Positions 21,107-31,278 are shown, counted from the first letter of the stretch. The stretch: DNA of 64,000 nt from Actinomycetaceae bacterium (GCA_030537615.1 JAUNVP010000009.1:48001-112000), one strand, 5' to 3'. The notes: generated by a model from the sequence alone, not told the origin. Numbers and translations are program-made.

Positions 21107-21688
21107 ATGCCTCGTGATCGAAAAAATGCTGACAACCTCCCCACCCTCACCGTGATTGCTGGCCCCACAGCGGTAGGGAAGGGGACTGTTGTACGAGAAC
21201 TAATCCAGCGCTACCCGTCAGTGTATCTATCGGTATCAGCCACGACGCGACCTCCGCGTCCCGGCGAAATCGATGGAATCCACTATCATTTCGTGTCGGA
21301 GGAGGAGTTTAGTCGCAGAGCCGCCGCGGGGGAGTTTCTCGAATGGGCTCTCGTCCACGGAAAGTATCGATACGGAACGCTCCGTCAACCGATCGAAGAA
21401 GCGCTCGCTGACCATCGCCCGGCCATCTTGGAGATCGACCTCGATGGGGTTCGGCAGGTGAAAAATACCATGCCCGATGCGCAGTTCATTTTCGTTGCAC
21501 CGCCGTCGTGGGATGAACTTGTCGCTCGGCTCGTCGGCAGGGGAACCGAGGGACCCGAAGAAAGAGAACGGCGGCTCCGCACAGCGCGCACGGAAATGGC
21601 TGCCGCTGACGAATTTGACCTGATCGTCGTGAATGACGAGGTCAATCGCACAGTGGGTGAACTAGCTACCCTCATGCGCCTGACGTAA
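21107..21688 (+). CDS. gmk: Guanylate kinase
   Basis: Phosphorylates GMP to GDP. The 193-residue length is typical. The P-loop GPTAVGKGT lies at residues 19-27. GMP-binding residues are in SVSATTRPPRPGEIDGIHYHFVS, and the lid/ATP region is RGTEGPEERERRLRTAR. It sits between mihF and rpoZ, the standard gmk-rpoZ pairing. The start has no ribosome site but a -10-like box 6 nt upstream. Confidence 0.97.
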   Translation: MPRDRKNADNLPTLTVIAGPTAVGKGTVVRELIQRYPSVYLSVSATTRPPRPGEIDGIHYHFVSEEEFSRRAAAGEFLEWALVHGKYRYGTLRQPIEEALADHRPAILEIDLDGVRQVKNTMPDAQFIFVAPPSWDELVARLVGRGTEGPEERERRLRTARTEMAAADEFDLIVVNDEVNRTVGELATLMRLT

Positions 21689-21729
21689 GATCATGAACGA
21701 TACATTGAATTATTTTTGGAAGAGGACAC

Positions 21730-22005
21730 ATGTCGGGAATCGTCGCCCATCCTGAAGGTATTACCAATCCACCGATCGACGAACTGATGGAAAAAGTCGA
21801 TTCGAAATATGCGCTGGTGATCTTTGCGGCACGCCGCGCCCGCCAGATCAACTCGTATAATCTCCAACTCGAATCAAATATGGTTCAGTTCGTGGGCCCA
21901 GTAGTCCCTGTCGAGGCAGATGACAAACCGCTGTCCATTGCGCTACGAGAAATCAACGAGGATCTCCTCGTGATGGAAGACGCAGCAGAAAAACTCACTG
22001 AGTGA
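21730..22005 (+). CDS. rpoZ: DNA-directed RNA polymerase omega subunit
   Basis: Small subunit that helps fold and assemble beta'. The 91-residue protein carries the omega core [30 protein letters not shown] near residues 11-40. The C-terminal part ([15 protein letters not shown]) matches actinobacterial omega. GGAAGAGGA lies just before the ATG. Followed after 4 nt by coaBC. Confidence 0.96.
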   Translation: MSGIVAHPEGITNPPIDELMEKVDSKYALVIFAARRARQINSYNLQLESNMVQFVGPVVPVEADDKPLSIALREINEDLLVMEDAAEKLTE

Positions 22006-22009
22006 GGCT

Positions 22010-23254
22010 GTGGTCTCTCCACTTGCGGCTGCTCCTCCCCAGCGCATCATCATCGGTATCGGCGCAGGGATAGCCGCCTACAAGATTCCGTATCTTGCCA
22101 GGCGGCTCATCAAGGACGGTCACGATGTTCGCATTATCCCCACTCCCGCGAGTCTCGAATTTGTTGGAAAGACAACGTGGTCCGCTCTCAGCGATTATCC
22201 CGTATATTCCGACGTATTCGAAGCCGATGCAGGAGTCGATCATGTTGAGGCCGCACGGCAGGCCGATTTGATTATCGTGGCGCCGGCCACGGCAGATCTC
22301 ATAGCCCGTATGCGCGCAGGTCGTGCTGACGATCTGCTAACAACCACTCTGCTTGCTGCAACGTGCCCGGTAGTTGTCGTACCGGCGATGCACACCGCCA
22401 TGTGGGAACATCCGGCAACGAAGGACAATATCTCGATGCTCCGATCTCGGGGGATTGTTGTCATCGAGCCAGTTGAGGGCGATCTCAGCTCCGGTGACAC
22501 AGGTCGGGGACGATTACCCGAACCTGACGACATTGCTACCGCTATCAACGACTTACTACGTACGGAGGTAACTCAACTACCTCTGAACGGCACTCGGGCA
22601 TTTGTCACTGCTGGAGGAACCCACGAAGCGATCGATCCAGTACGCTTCATCGGAAATCGATCGTCAGGTCGGCAAGGATGCGAAATTGCTGCCGCCCTCC
22701 GCGACCTGGGGGCCGACGTGACTTTGTTTGCAGCTCATATCGACCCCGAACTTCTTCCTTCCCGCGTTCGAATCGTCGAGACACCGACGGCCCAGATCAT
22801 GTGTGAGACGGTTCTCCACGAAGCACAGGCATTCCACATTGGCGTATTCGTCGCCGCAGTTGCTGACTTTAGACCTCGTGAAGTGGCCGACCAAAAGATC
22901 AAGAAATCAACTGAAAATGAAGGTGGGCTTACCCTCGAACTCGTGCGTAATCCCGATGTGCTCGCCAGTACTGTTGAAACGTATCCTGAACTTTTCACCG
23001 TGGGTTTTGCTGCCGAAACTGGGAATACGGAGGATGTGCTGCGTGCGGGAAGAGACAAAGCACGTCGCAAAGGTGCAACCTTGCTTGCAATTAACAGAGT
23101 TGGGGCGCAGGAGGGATTTGGCAACGTCGATAATGAACTGACAGTTGTTGACCACTCCGGCCAGGTTCTCACCACATTTGCCGGTTCCAAACATGACCTT
23201 GCGCGATCGCTTTGCGAAATGATCGCGGACTACTATCGACGCTCTCGTGAGTGA
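22010..23254 (+). CDS. coaBC: Bifunctional phosphopantothenoylcysteine decarboxylase / phosphopantothenate-cysteine ligase
   Basis: Carries out two successive steps of coenzyme A synthesis. The 414-residue fusion has an N-terminal flavin decarboxylase ([18 protein letters not shown], the histidine in [24 protein letters not shown]) and a C-terminal CTP-dependent ligase ([47 protein letters not shown]). The substrate clamp reads [15 protein letters not shown], where E. coli has a cysteine essential for the last reduction step; here that position is serine. GTG start at 22010, 4 nt after rpoZ. Standard actinobacterial gene order with metK next. Confidence 0.94.
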   Translation: MVSPLAAAPPQRIIIGIGAGIAAYKIPYLARRLIKDGHDVRIIPTPASLEFVGKTTWSALSDYPVYSDVFEADAGVDHVEAARQADLIIVAPATADLIARMRAGRADDLLTTTLLAATCPVVVVPAMHTAMWEHPATKDNISMLRSRGIVVIEPVEGDLSSGDTGRGRLPEPDDIATAINDLLRTEVTQLPLNGTRAFVTAGGTHEAIDPVRFIGNRSSGRQGCEIAAALRDLGADVTLFAAHIDPELLPSRVRIVETPTAQIMCETVLHEAQAFHIGVFVAAVADFRPREVADQKIKKSTENEGGLTLELVRNPDVLASTVETYPELFTVGFAAETGNTEDVLRAGRDKARRKGATLLAINRVGAQEGFGNVDNELTVVDHSGQVLTTFAGSKHDLARSLCEMIADYYRRSRE

Positions 23255-23273
23255 ACGCAAGAAGGTGTTATCG

Positions 23274-24461
23274 ATGACGTATTCGCGCCTGTTTACCTCT
23301 GAATCCGTGACTGCCGGCCATCCTGACAAAGTGTGTGACCAAATCTCAGATGCCGTGCTCGATGCGGCACTGACTGTCGATCCGCTTTCGAGGGTAGCCA
23401 TTGAAACACTGGCCACCACCAATCGAGTGATCGTTGCTGGCGAACTGACATGTGCGAGCGAACTCAACATTGACGCCATCGTGCGCCGCACCATCGAGCG
23501 AATCGGATACGTCGAACCCGGCACCGGGTTTGACGCCAACTCAGTTGATGTATCTGTCATTGTTGATCGGCAATCGCCCGACATTGCGCAATCCGTCGAG
23601 CGCTCATATGAGGCACGCGAGGAACAATCTCAGGATCCCCACTCAAATCAGGGAGCTGGCGATCAGGGATTGATGTTCGGCTACGCGACGAATGAGACCC
23701 CCGAATACATGCCGGTGTCGATCTCTTTAGCGCATCGCCTTGCCAAACAACTCGCTCATGTGCGCCAAACAGAGATGCCGGAGCTGCGACCCGACGGGAA
23801 GACACAGGTCACAGTACGCATCGAAGGAGATGCGGTCACTGCGCTTGACACGGTAGTGGTTTCTTCCCAGCACTCCGAGCAGATCACTCTTGACGATATT
23901 CGACAGGGAATTACGGACCTGGTCATCAAACCAGTTCTGTCCGAGATGCCGGGAGCGGTCGATAGTAGTGCTGCCACTCTGCTCGTCAATCCCTCTGGAC
24001 GTTTTGTCGAAGGCGGGCCGAGTGCCGATACTGGGGTGACCGGTCGCAAGATCATTGTGGACACCTATGGTGGAGTTGCGCGTCACGGCGGTGGTGCATT
24101 CTCGGGTAAAGATGCCTCGAAAGTTGACCGGTCTGCATCGTATGCGCTGCGCTGGATTGCGAAGAATATCGTCGCCGCACAGTTGGCCGAAAAGTGTGAG
24201 ATTCAGGCATCGTACGCCATTGGACGAGCGGAACCAGTCGGCCTGTGGATAGAGACCTTTGGAACCGCCACCATATCGGAGAAGCTACTGCATGACGCCG
24301 TTCGGAGCGTTTTTGACCTCCGCCCGTCGGTCATCACCGCAGACCTTGCCCTCACGCGTCCTGGGTTCGAACCAACTGCGGCATACGGGCATTTTGGTCG
24401 AGATGAGTTCACGTGGGAACAACTCAACCGGGTTGAAGAACTTACGGCTTTTCTCAACTGA
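23274..24461 (+). CDS. metK: S-adenosylmethionine synthase
   Basis: Makes SAM from methionine and ATP. The ATG at 23274 gives 395 residues and the canonical N-terminus ([15 protein letters not shown]), with AAGG 8 nt upstream; an upstream start at 23247 would overlap coaBC and add an atypical leader. Catalytic histidine and aspartate lie in [21 protein letters not shown] and [17 protein letters not shown] are the two family signatures. The residue before GHPDK is alanine rather than the more common glutamate. Confidence 0.97.
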   Translation: MTYSRLFTSESVTAGHPDKVCDQISDAVLDAALTVDPLSRVAIETLATTNRVIVAGELTCASELNIDAIVRRTIERIGYVEPGTGFDANSVDVSVIVDRQSPDIAQSVERSYEAREEQSQDPHSNQGAGDQGLMFGYATNETPEYMPVSISLAHRLAKQLAHVRQTEMPELRPDGKTQVTVRIEGDAVTALDTVVVSSQHSEQITLDDIRQGITDLVIKPVLSEMPGAVDSSAATLLVNPSGRFVEGGPSADTGVTGRKIIVDTYGGVARHGGGAFSGKDASKVDRSASYALRWIAKNIVAAQLAEKCEIQASYAIGRAEPVGLWIETFGTATISEKLLHDAVRSVFDLRPSVITADLALTRPGFEPTAAYGHFGRDEFTWEQLNRVEELTAFLN

Positions 24462-24509
24462 GCACACCGCATGCTCCCAGTCGTCCGTCCGACGTGGTTT
24501 CATGGGGGT

Positions 24510-26507
24510 ATGAACGCGTCACGCCAGCCCAATAACCACAGCGGGGACATTGCTCGGGTTTTGGTCGACACGGATCTTCCCCACTTAGATCGGCTGTTCG
24601 ACTACCGCATTCCCGCGGGAGTTGATGTCGAATGCGGGATGACAGTCCGCGTAAAAATGGCCGGCAAACGCTACGACGGATGGGTTATTGAGCGTTCTGC
24701 TTCTTCGACATTTAGCGGCCGATTGCGACCAATTGAAAACGTGGTGACCGCAATCCCTATCCTCACTCCAGCAATACTTGATCTGGCTCGCGACTTGGCG
24801 CAACGCAACGCGGTTCCGCTCGCAAAGATCGTGGCGTCTGCGCTACCGGATCGGCATGCCGGAGCCGAGAAAGCTTTCTTATCGAACCTCAAAGCCACGC
24901 GCGAAGTTTCACCCCGCGTCCAAGACCACGAGCGAAGCGAAAGGTGGGATTCGTATCCCATGGCAGACGCTTTGTTCAACCGCCTCCAGCGTGGCGAATC
25001 ACCGCGGGCCGTGTGGCAACTACTTCCCGGTATGTCTTCACCGAGCGATGTGGGGACACATCCGTTTGTCGATCTCATCGATGCCGTATTGCGCTCGCAG
25101 CGGCGAATGCTCATCGTGGTCCCGACCGCAAGTGACGTCGATCGCATGGAAAAGCTCATTGATTCGATGTCAGAGCCGCCGCGAGTAGCGTATCAGCGGT
25201 CATCAGATTCGAAATACCGCCGATATTCGAGTTTTCTCGGAGCCCTCCTTGGCACAGTCGACGTCGTTGTCGGAACTCGCGCAGCCATCTACAGCCCCTT
25301 GACTCAACTCGGGGCAATCCTCATTCTCGATCCGGGAGATGATCGTCTCACCGATCCTCAAGCTCCCTATCTCTCCGCGCTGGACGTTGCAGTTCGCAGA
25401 GCGCATCTCGAGCAGGTTTCACTGATTGCTGCCGGCATGTCGATTTCTCTATCGTCCGCTGCACTCGTCCATTCTGGCTGGGCAGCGCTTGTCAGACCCG
25501 AACTCGAGGCTTTTCGAGCTCAATCTGCCGTGGTGCACGTCCCGAATGAAGACGATCGACTCCGTGACGGATCGGGAGGTCTTGGACGTATTCCCACCCA
25601 CGTGCAGCAGCGTGTCCGCGCCGCTCTTGAGGAGGGCCCGGTGCTCGTCCACGTTCCTCAGCGAGGATGGGTCAGTGTCGTCGCGTGTGCGCGCTGTTCT
25701 GCACCGGGACGATGTACGACCTGCCACGGACCGCTACGAGCCAACAGTGAATCAGACCTGAGTTGCAGTTGGTGTTCGCGTCCGCAGATACGATGGCACT
25801 GTTTTGAATGCGCCAGTTCACAGTGGAAATCGACCCGGATTGGCTCGGCTCGCACTGCCGAAGAATTGGGGCGCGTGTTCGCTGGTGTTCCAGTCACGAC
25901 CTCAGACAGTGAACACGGATTGATCGCAACCATAGACAATCGCAGACGTCTTGTGATTGCTACTCCCGGGGCGGAACCGGTTGCGGAAAACGGGTACGCT
26001 GCGGGACTTGTACTTGATGCCTATGCCGTTTTAGGTCGACCGGAACTGTGGGCGCCCGAAGAAGCTTACCGACGGTGGATGAATGTTCTCGGACTCATTC
26101 GCCCGTCAGGATCACTGACCATCGTCGGAGTTGATGATCCCAGCACTGCCCAATCGCTCATCCGCCGAGATCCCATCGCTTTTGTGGCTCGGCTACTTGA
26201 TGAACGACAGATGCTCGGATTCTTCCCCTCGAAATGTATCGTTGCCATCGATGGCAAACGGGATAACGTCGAAGAATTCATTACTCAAGTGACTATCCCG
26301 CAGCGGTGCGAACCGCTCGGCCTCGCGGCCAGAATCGGACGCGATGTGCAAAAATCTCACGGTTCTGATCCGGTACGTGCCCTCTATCGGTGTGAATGGG
26401 ATGCGGCACCTACCCTGATGGAACACATCAAAGCAACGCAGATTTCTCGCAGTGCCAAACATGCGGGGATGGTCAGCGTGCGTGTGAATCCACAGCAGTT
26501 ACTATGA
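24510..26507 (+). CDS. priA: Probable replication restart protein PriA (helicase motifs lost)
   Basis: 665 residues with the PriA layout: 3'-end-binding N-terminal domain (ARVLVDTDLPHLDRLFDYRIP, GMTVRVKMAGKRYDGWVIE), a helicase-like core and a cysteine-rich zinc region near residues 395-440 (CARCSAPGRCTTCHGPL, LSCSWCSRP, HCFEC). The Walker A lysine and the DExH box are missing: where Walker B should be the protein reads LILDPGDDRL. Actinobacterial PriA proteins are generally thought not to be active helicases. The start is uncertain. ATG 24510 is chosen on N-terminal fit but has only a close GGGGG before it; ATG 24471 is possible. Confidence 0.88.
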   Translation: MNASRQPNNHSGDIARVLVDTDLPHLDRLFDYRIPAGVDVECGMTVRVKMAGKRYDGWVIERSASSTFSGRLRPIENVVTAIPILTPAILDLARDLAQRNAVPLAKIVASALPDRHAGAEKAFLSNLKATREVSPRVQDHERSERWDSYPMADALFNRLQRGESPRAVWQLLPGMSSPSDVGTHPFVDLIDAVLRSQRRMLIVVPTASDVDRMEKLIDSMSEPPRVAYQRSSDSKYRRYSSFLGALLGTVDVVVGTRAAIYSPLTQLGAILILDPGDDRLTDPQAPYLSALDVAVRRAHLEQVSLIAAGMSISLSSAALVHSGWAALVRPELEAFRAQSAVVHVPNEDDRLRDGSGGLGRIPTHVQQRVRAALEEGPVLVHVPQRGWVSVVACARCSAPGRCTTCHGPLRANSESDLSCSWCSRPQIRWHCFECASSQWKSTRIGSARTAEELGRVFAGVPVTTSDSEHGLIATIDNRRRLVIATPGAEPVAENGYAAGLVLDAYAVLGRPELWAPEEAYRRWMNVLGLIRPSGSLTIVGVDDPSTAQSLIRRDPIAFVARLLDERQMLGFFPSKCIVAIDGKRDNVEEFITQVTIPQRCEPLGLAARIGRDVQKSHGSDPVRALYRCEWDAAPTLMEHIKATQISRSAKHAGMVSVRVNPQQLL

Positions 26508-26523
26508 TCCGAAGGAGAGGCAC

Positions 26524-27159
26524 ATGACCACGGTAGTTTTTGATCTCGGACAGGTCGTCGTTGACTGGGACCCCTATCGCACGCAGATCGGTTTTCTCAG
26601 CCCCGTGGAATGGGATGAATTTCTTACCCGAACTGATTTCTGGGCATTCAATCAAACACTTGACGCGGGGCGTGATCTGTCAGAAGCTCGCCAGTGGTTT
26701 GCGCGCCACTACCCCGCAGATGTCTGTGTATTTGACCGGTATGTTGCCCGCTTTCCTGCGTCCATTCGAGGAACTGTTTCGGGAATCGAATCGATCATCA
26801 ATGATCTGAGAGCATTTTCAGTTCCTACAGCGGTTCTATCGAACTGGCCGGCGGACCTATTCCACTACGCCCTTGAACAAATTCCGATTATCGAGACACT
26901 CGGTCATCGAATAGTTTCCGGGGAAGTCGGAATTGTCAAGCCCGATCGGGATATCTTTGAGCTACTCCTCAATCAGCTTGACCTCCGCGCCTGTAACACC
27001 GTATTTATCGATGACAATCTCGACAATATTGAAGTTGCTCTCAGGGTCGGTATTGACGCTATACATTTCACCGATGCGACTGCGCTACGAGAGGAACTGG
27101 TCGCTCGACGCCTCATCCCGCACGCAGGTACGAGCGTCACAGCGCATGGGCGCGACTAA
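26524..27159 (+). CDS. HAD-superfamily phosphatase, YihX-like
   Basis: 211-residue haloacid dehalogenase-type hydrolase. Motif I is VVFDLGQVVVDWD, the DxG form found in YihX-type sugar-phosphate phosphatases, with the nucleophile in FDLG. Motif II is the serine in VLSNWP near residue 103, motif III is the lysine in GIVKPDRDIF, and motif IV is FIDDNLDNIEVA. YihX releases glucose from glucose-1-phosphate; the substrate here is unknown. GAAGGAGAGG precedes the ATG. It sits between priA and fmt, an insertion relative to the mycobacterial order. Confidence 0.87.
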   Translation: MTTVVFDLGQVVVDWDPYRTQIGFLSPVEWDEFLTRTDFWAFNQTLDAGRDLSEARQWFARHYPADVCVFDRYVARFPASIRGTVSGIESIINDLRAFSVPTAVLSNWPADLFHYALEQIPIIETLGHRIVSGEVGIVKPDRDIFELLLNQLDLRACNTVFIDDNLDNIEVALRVGIDAIHFTDATALREELVARRLIPHAGTSVTAHGRD

Positions 27160-27163
27160 CCGA

Positions 27164-27175
27164 TAGACTAGCTGC
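27164..27175 (+). promoter_or_regulatory. Leaderless promoter of fmt
   Basis: TAGACT at 27164-27169 matches the actinobacterial -10 pattern TANNNT and ends exactly 6 nt before the GTG start of fmt. No Shine-Dalgarno sequence is present. Confidence 0.5.
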
Positions 27176-28123
27176 GTGAAAGTAATATTTGCCGGCACCC
27201 CTGATGTCGCGGTGCCGACGCTCGAAGCGCTCAACCAGTCCGACCACGAAATCGTCGCTGTTTTGACTCGTCCACCCGCGCGCCGCGGACGCGGTCGCAC
27301 GCTCTATCCGTCAGCAGTTGGGCAGTGGGCTCTCGAACACAATTGTCCGATCATCGAAGCAAGCAGATTAGTAGACGACGAGATCCACGAACAAATAGCG
27401 AACTGCGGTGCTGAACTTGGGGTCGTTGTTGCCTATGGTGCGATCATTCCTGCGTCATTGCTCGCAGCATTTCCACACGGCTGGATTAATCTGCATTTTT
27501 CCGATCTTCCTCGTTGGAGAGGAGCTGCCCCGGTTCAACGAGCTATCGAAGCGGGGGATACGGTAACTGCCATCAATGTTTTTCAACTGGAAGAAGGGCT
27601 CGACACAGGACCGGTATTCTCTTCACGTCCAGTGACAATCCCACCGGATATAAGCGGGGGAGAGTTACTGTTATCGCTCGCCCAGCAGGGGGCGCACGAC
27701 GTAGTCGATGTCGTTACCGCAGTGGAGGCCGGAGTGGCGCGTGCGGTTGCACAACCGAGTGAAGGAGCCACGTATGCACGGATGGTTTCTCGTGAGGAGC
27801 TGGAGATCAATTTCAGCCGGAGTGCTCTCGAAATCCATAATCAAATTCGTGCGTGGTCTCCGCAACCGGGTGCGTGGACGATTCTGCCCACGGGACAACG
27901 GCTAAAAATTTTCGAAACGTTACCCGTAGAAAGTACCACTCAGTTACTCCCTGGAGAAGTCGAGACCACTCGCCGGGCAGTGTTTGTTGGGACCGCTTCC
28001 GGAGTGCTTGAAATATGCTCTGTTGCCCCTGCGGGAAAGGCTCGTATGAAGGCGGTCGATTGGGCTCGCGGAGCACGTCTACCTGAGCAGACGATCCTCG
28101 GAAAGAAAGTGAAAAACGCATGA
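27176..28123 (+). CDS. fmt: Methionyl-tRNA formyltransferase
   Basis: Formylates initiator Met-tRNA using 10-formyl-tetrahydrofolate. The 315-residue length is typical. The N-terminal catalytic domain (FAGTPDVAVPTLEALNQS; VVVAYGAIIPASLLAAFPHGWINLHFS; LPRWRGAAPVQRAI; EEGLDTGPV) is followed by the C-terminal OB-like domain from about residue 210. The usual NxHxSLLP motif reads NLHFSDLP. GTG start with a -10-like box 6 nt upstream. Overlaps rsmB by 4 nt. Confidence 0.95.
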   Translation: MKVIFAGTPDVAVPTLEALNQSDHEIVAVLTRPPARRGRGRTLYPSAVGQWALEHNCPIIEASRLVDDEIHEQIANCGAELGVVVAYGAIIPASLLAAFPHGWINLHFSDLPRWRGAAPVQRAIEAGDTVTAINVFQLEEGLDTGPVFSSRPVTIPPDISGGELLLSLAQQGAHDVVDVVTAVEAGVARAVAQPSEGATYARMVSREELEINFSRSALEIHNQIRAWSPQPGAWTILPTGQRLKIFETLPVESTTQLLPGEVETTRRAVFVGTASGVLEICSVAPAGKARMKAVDWARGARLPEQTILGKKVKNA

Positions 28124-29568
28124 ACGACACCCGCGATAGGCGCCCTCAAAATTATCGGGGCGGAGGCCGATCAAGAGGGCGAGTGCAGATGTCACGAGTG
28201 GTCGCTTTCGAAACCCTGCTGAGCGTTGATGTTGATTCAGCGTACGCAAACCTGATTTTGCCGCAGCGTATTTCGCAGGCTCGTCTGGACAAGCGAGATG
28301 CCTCCTTTGCGACCGAACTCGCGTATGGAACGCTGCGCAATCTCGGCCGAATCGATTGGGTGTTGTCACAGTGCATCGATCGTCCTATTGAACAACTCGA
28401 CCCTCAAGTGCGAGCTATTCTACGGATGACCGCTCACCAAATCCTTCATCTTCGAGTTCCAGACCACGCGGCCGTTGCGCAGGGTGTTGAACTTGCGAAA
28501 CAAGAATGTGATCGTGGCGCGGAGAAGTTCATTAATGGCGTCAGCCGTTCAATTGTCGAGAACTCGGCTGCTGCATGGGAGCGTCAGATTCAAGCAATCT
28601 CAAACGATGCGGAGCGAGTGAGCATCCAGTATTCTCACCCGCAATGGATCGTTCGAGCATTTGCTGCAGCGCTTGTTGCTCACGGACGGGATCCGCGAGA
28701 ACTTGAGGAACTACTCTATGCCAACAATACAAACCCGTGGGTTACTCTATGTGCGCGTCCAGGTCTAATTCTGCCCGCCGATCTTGCTGATGATGCTGAA
28801 TACTTCCTCAAAACCGAGGTTCGACCAGGTGATTATTCCGAATGGGCGGTGGTTATCTCCGGTGGAGATCCCGGCCGATTGTTTGCGGTTCGAGATGGGC
28901 GAGCAGTAGTCCAAGATGAGGGCTCGCAGCTGGTTGCCACCGCACTTGCGGAGGTTGAGGTCGCGGGGGACGGGCACAAGTGGCTTGACATGTGTGCCGG
29001 TCCGGGAGGTAAGGCTGGATTACTCGGTGCGATTGCCGCTACTCGGGGCGAGACTCTCGTTGCTAACGAAATCGCTCCGCACCGCGCCGAGCTGGTTGAA
29101 AACAGCGTGAGAGAACTCGACAATGTCGAAGTCGTCGTCGGCGATGGCAAGCAGATCGGTGCGAGAGGACAGTTCGATCGTATTCTTCTCGACGCGCCCT
29201 GTACCGGCCTCGGTGCCCTTCGACGTCGACCGGAATCACGCTGGCGACGACAACCCTCGGATCTCGCGTCCTTGGTCAATCTTCAAGAAGAGCTTATCGA
29301 TGAAGGTATACGTGCTCTTGCCCCCGGTGGTGTCATGGCGTACGTGACGTGCTCTCCTCATGAGCAAGAAACGATTCGTCAAATGAAACGCATTGAGACC
29401 CGTCCGGATATTGAGTTCCTCTCCGCACGCGAGGTGGTCGATTCGGTATCGATGAGTGCGATTGAGCTAACCCCAATACCGATTGGAACAGGAGATGCCA
29501 TACAACTGTGGCCGCACATTCATTCAACTGACGCCATGTTCCTCGCACTTGTGCGTAAGGTGAAGTAA
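28120..29568 (+). CDS. rsmB: 16S rRNA m5C methyltransferase RsmB/Fmu
   Basis: Methylates C967 of 16S rRNA (E. coli numbering). The 482-residue protein has an N-terminal NusB-like RNA-binding domain (about 25-160) and a C-terminal NOL1/NOP2/Sun methyltransferase domain. The SAM motif is [15 protein letters not shown] near residues 289-303. The two catalytic cysteines are in DAPCTGLG near 357-364 and VTCSPHEQE near 409-417. Co-transcribed with fmt and followed by rpe after 19 nt, the mycobacterial fmt-fmu-rpe order. Confidence 0.95.
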   Translation: MNDTRDRRPQNYRGGGRSRGRVQMSRVVAFETLLSVDVDSAYANLILPQRISQARLDKRDASFATELAYGTLRNLGRIDWVLSQCIDRPIEQLDPQVRAILRMTAHQILHLRVPDHAAVAQGVELAKQECDRGAEKFINGVSRSIVENSAAAWERQIQAISNDAERVSIQYSHPQWIVRAFAAALVAHGRDPRELEELLYANNTNPWVTLCARPGLILPADLADDAEYFLKTEVRPGDYSEWAVVISGGDPGRLFAVRDGRAVVQDEGSQLVATALAEVEVAGDGHKWLDMCAGPGGKAGLLGAIAATRGETLVANEIAPHRAELVENSVRELDNVEVVVGDGKQIGARGQFDRILLDAPCTGLGALRRRPESRWRRQPSDLASLVNLQEELIDEGIRALAPGGVMAYVTCSPHEQETIRQMKRIETRPDIEFLSAREVVDSVSMSAIELTPIPIGTGDAIQLWPHIHSTDAMFLALVRKVK

Positions 29569-29587
29569 GACCTCGAAGGGAGTTGCT

Positions 29588-30256
29588 GTGAAACCAACAA
29601 TTAGTCCGTCGATTCTAAATTGCGACATTGCCGACCTCGTTGGCGAGCTGAAGAAAATCTCCAATGCGGACTTTGCTCACGTGGACATCATGGATAACCA
29701 TTTTGTCCCGAATCTGACCTGGGGACTGCCGGTTGTTGAAGCAATAATTGCGCGGAACATTCTGCCAATCGATTGCCACCTCATGATCGAAGATCCCGAT
29801 CGGTGGGCACCAGCCTATGCGGAGGCGGGAGCCGCATCGGTGACGTTTCACGCCGAGGCCGCCGGCGCTCCAATTCGTTTAGCCAAAGAGATTCGCAACC
29901 AGGGAGCGCGAGTCGGCTTGGCGTTGAAGCCGACGACTGACATTCACGATTACCTCGATGTCCTCGACGAATTCGACATGATTCTCGTCATGACCGTTGA
30001 ACCGGGGTTCGGAGGCCAACCATTTCTTGAATCACAAATGAGCAAGGTACGTCGTGTGCGCGAAGCGGCTGACAAACGTGGCCTTGAACTCGCAATTCAG
30101 GTTGACGGTGGTATCTCCCGAAAGACAATTGAAAAAGCTGCCGAAGCGGGAGCGGACGTGTTCGTTGCTGGGTCAGCCGTCTACCGTGCTGAGGACGCGT
30201 ATGCCGAGGTTGATGAGTTGCGTAAGCTCGCATCCCAGGCAATGCATCGTCACTGA
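29588..30256 (+). CDS. rpe: Ribulose-phosphate 3-epimerase
   Basis: Interconverts ribulose-5-phosphate and xylulose-5-phosphate in the pentose phosphate pathway. The 222-residue TIM barrel has [11 protein letters not shown] at the N-terminus, [16 protein letters not shown] with metal-site histidine and aspartate, [30 protein letters not shown] and [13 protein letters not shown] start with AAGGGAG upstream. In mycobacteria rpe is followed by riboflavin biosynthesis genes; here an FMN riboswitch and a transporter take that place. Confidence 0.96.
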   Translation: MKPTISPSILNCDIADLVGELKKISNADFAHVDIMDNHFVPNLTWGLPVVEAIIARNILPIDCHLMIEDPDRWAPAYAEAGAASVTFHAEAAGAPIRLAKEIRNQGARVGLALKPTTDIHDYLDVLDEFDMILVMTVEPGFGGQPFLESQMSKVRRVREAADKRGLELAIQVDGGISRKTIEKAAEAGADVFVAGSAVYRAEDAYAEVDELRKLASQAMHRH

Positions 30257-30303
30257 AGAAGATGAACCGGTAAGTTTCGCTTAATCCATGTAGTATAGAG
30301 GCA

Positions 30304-30416
30304 GTGCTCCGGGGTCGGTGTAATTCCGAGCCGGCGGTTAAAGTCCGCGACCCGCGCAAGCGGTTGAATCGGTGAAATTCCGATACCGACGGTTAAAGTC
30401 CGGATGGGAGGAGTAC
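30304..30416 (+). promoter_or_regulatory. FMN riboswitch (RFN element)
   Basis: The sequence contains the hallmark FMN-riboswitch blocks in order: GGGGTCGGTGTAATTCCGA, CCGGCGGTTAAAGTCCGCGA, GGTGAAATTCCGATACCGAC and GGTTAAAGTCCGGATGGGAG. The closing P1 helix pairs GTGCTCC (30304-30310) with GGAGTAC (30410-30416). A -10-like TAGTAT lies at 30291-30296, so transcription could begin just before P1. It controls the two downstream transporter genes. FMN binding normally turns expression off. Confidence 0.95.
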
Positions 30417-30462
30417 GAGCGTTAACGCATCGTTGTGCCCGTGCGCCAACTATTCCCCGGAG

Positions 30463-30483
30463 CTCGAATGAGATTCGGGAGGA
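30463..30483 (+). promoter_or_regulatory. Ribosome-site-sequestering hairpin (riboswitch expression platform)
   Basis: A 7-bp stem with one G-T pair forms between 30463-30469 (CTCGAAT) and 30473-30479 (ATTCGGG) with a GAG loop. Its 3' arm takes the first three bases of the Shine-Dalgarno GGGAGGA (30477-30483) that serves the GTG at 30487. This suggests translational control by the FMN riboswitch. No T-rich terminator is seen between the aptamer and the start codon. Confidence 0.5.
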
Positions 30484-30486
30484 CAC

Positions 30487-31278
30487 GTGGCTTCAAAGCG
30501 ACAGCAGCGGCATGACGCAGTGCCCGCGCACGTTTCAGCATTGGCGCCGCTCGTTTTGCTCGCTACCCTCGTGGGTATCTGGTGGTTAGCAACCAGTCTT
30601 ACCGCTGTCCAGCCGTGGATGCTACCGAGTCCGGGCGACTTCATCGTGCGTTTCTGGAGTGAAATCCACCGACCAACACTCTGGGCGAGCCTATGGATTA
30701 CGCTTCACGAAGCTGTTCTCGGTTGCCTTGTCGGCGCGGCGGTTGCTTTACCACTGTCTTACGCTATCTACCGCTTCAAGTATTTCTCTGCCGCCGTCGA
30801 ACCATTCCTCGGAGCAACACAGGCTATTCCTGCAATCGCGCTTGCGCCGCTCCTGGTGCTGTGGGTTGGTTACGGATTGGGCGCCATCGTCGCGCTGTGC
30901 ACACTCATTGTGTTCTTCCCGATCCTCGTCTCAAGCACTGTCGGGCTACGGCATTTGGACCGCGATGTCCTCGATGCGGCCCGTCTTGATGGAGCATCCG
31001 GTCTCTCCCTTCTCATATTTGTCGAGGGGCCGCTCGCGTTGCCGTCAATTTTGGCGGGACTGCGCAATGGTTTCACGCTATCGGTTACCGGTGCGGTCGT
31101 TGGGGAGATGGTCATGGGCGGACAGGGTCTGGGAACTTTGCTGACTATCCAACGCAACAGCGTCGATACGACCGGAATGTTTGTGACAATAGCGCTTCTG
31201 TGCCTACTTGCAATGACCGCGTACTCTCTGATCTATCTTTTCGAACGTCAATCAAAACTCGTGAACTACTCCCATTGA
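30487..31278 (+). CDS. ribX: ABC transporter permease, RibX-like (predicted riboflavin uptake)
   Basis: 263-residue inner-membrane subunit of the BPD/SsuC-TauC type with about six hydrophobic segments. The EAA loop that contacts an ATPase reads DAARLDGASGLSLLIFVEGPL near residues 160-180. TQAIPAIALAPLLVLWVG is typical of nitrate/taurine/NMT1-type permeases. It follows an FMN riboswitch and precedes an NMT1-like binding lipoprotein, the RibXY arrangement described for predicted riboflavin transporters. No ATPase gene is adjacent. Substrate assignment rests on the riboswitch and is inference. Confidence 0.85.
   Translation: MASKRQQRHDAVPAHVSALAPLVLLATLVGIWWLATSLTAVQPWMLPSPGDFIVRFWSEIHRPTLWASLWITLHEAVLGCLVGAAVALPLSYAIYRFKYFSAAVEPFLGATQAIPAIALAPLLVLWVGYGLGAIVALCTLIVFFPILVSSTVGLRHLDRDVLDAARLDGASGLSLLIFVEGPLALPSILAGLRNGFTLSVTGAVVGEMVMGGQGLGTLLTIQRNSVDTTGMFVTIALLCLLAMTAYSLIYLFERQSKLVNYSH

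Noticed and set aside
30304..30416. TPP riboswitch suggested by the NMT1/THI5-like binding protein
   Set aside because: The sequence has the FMN (RFN) blocks with repeated TAAAGTCCG and GGTGAAATTCCGA motifs, not the TPP CTGAGA and ACCTGA blocks.
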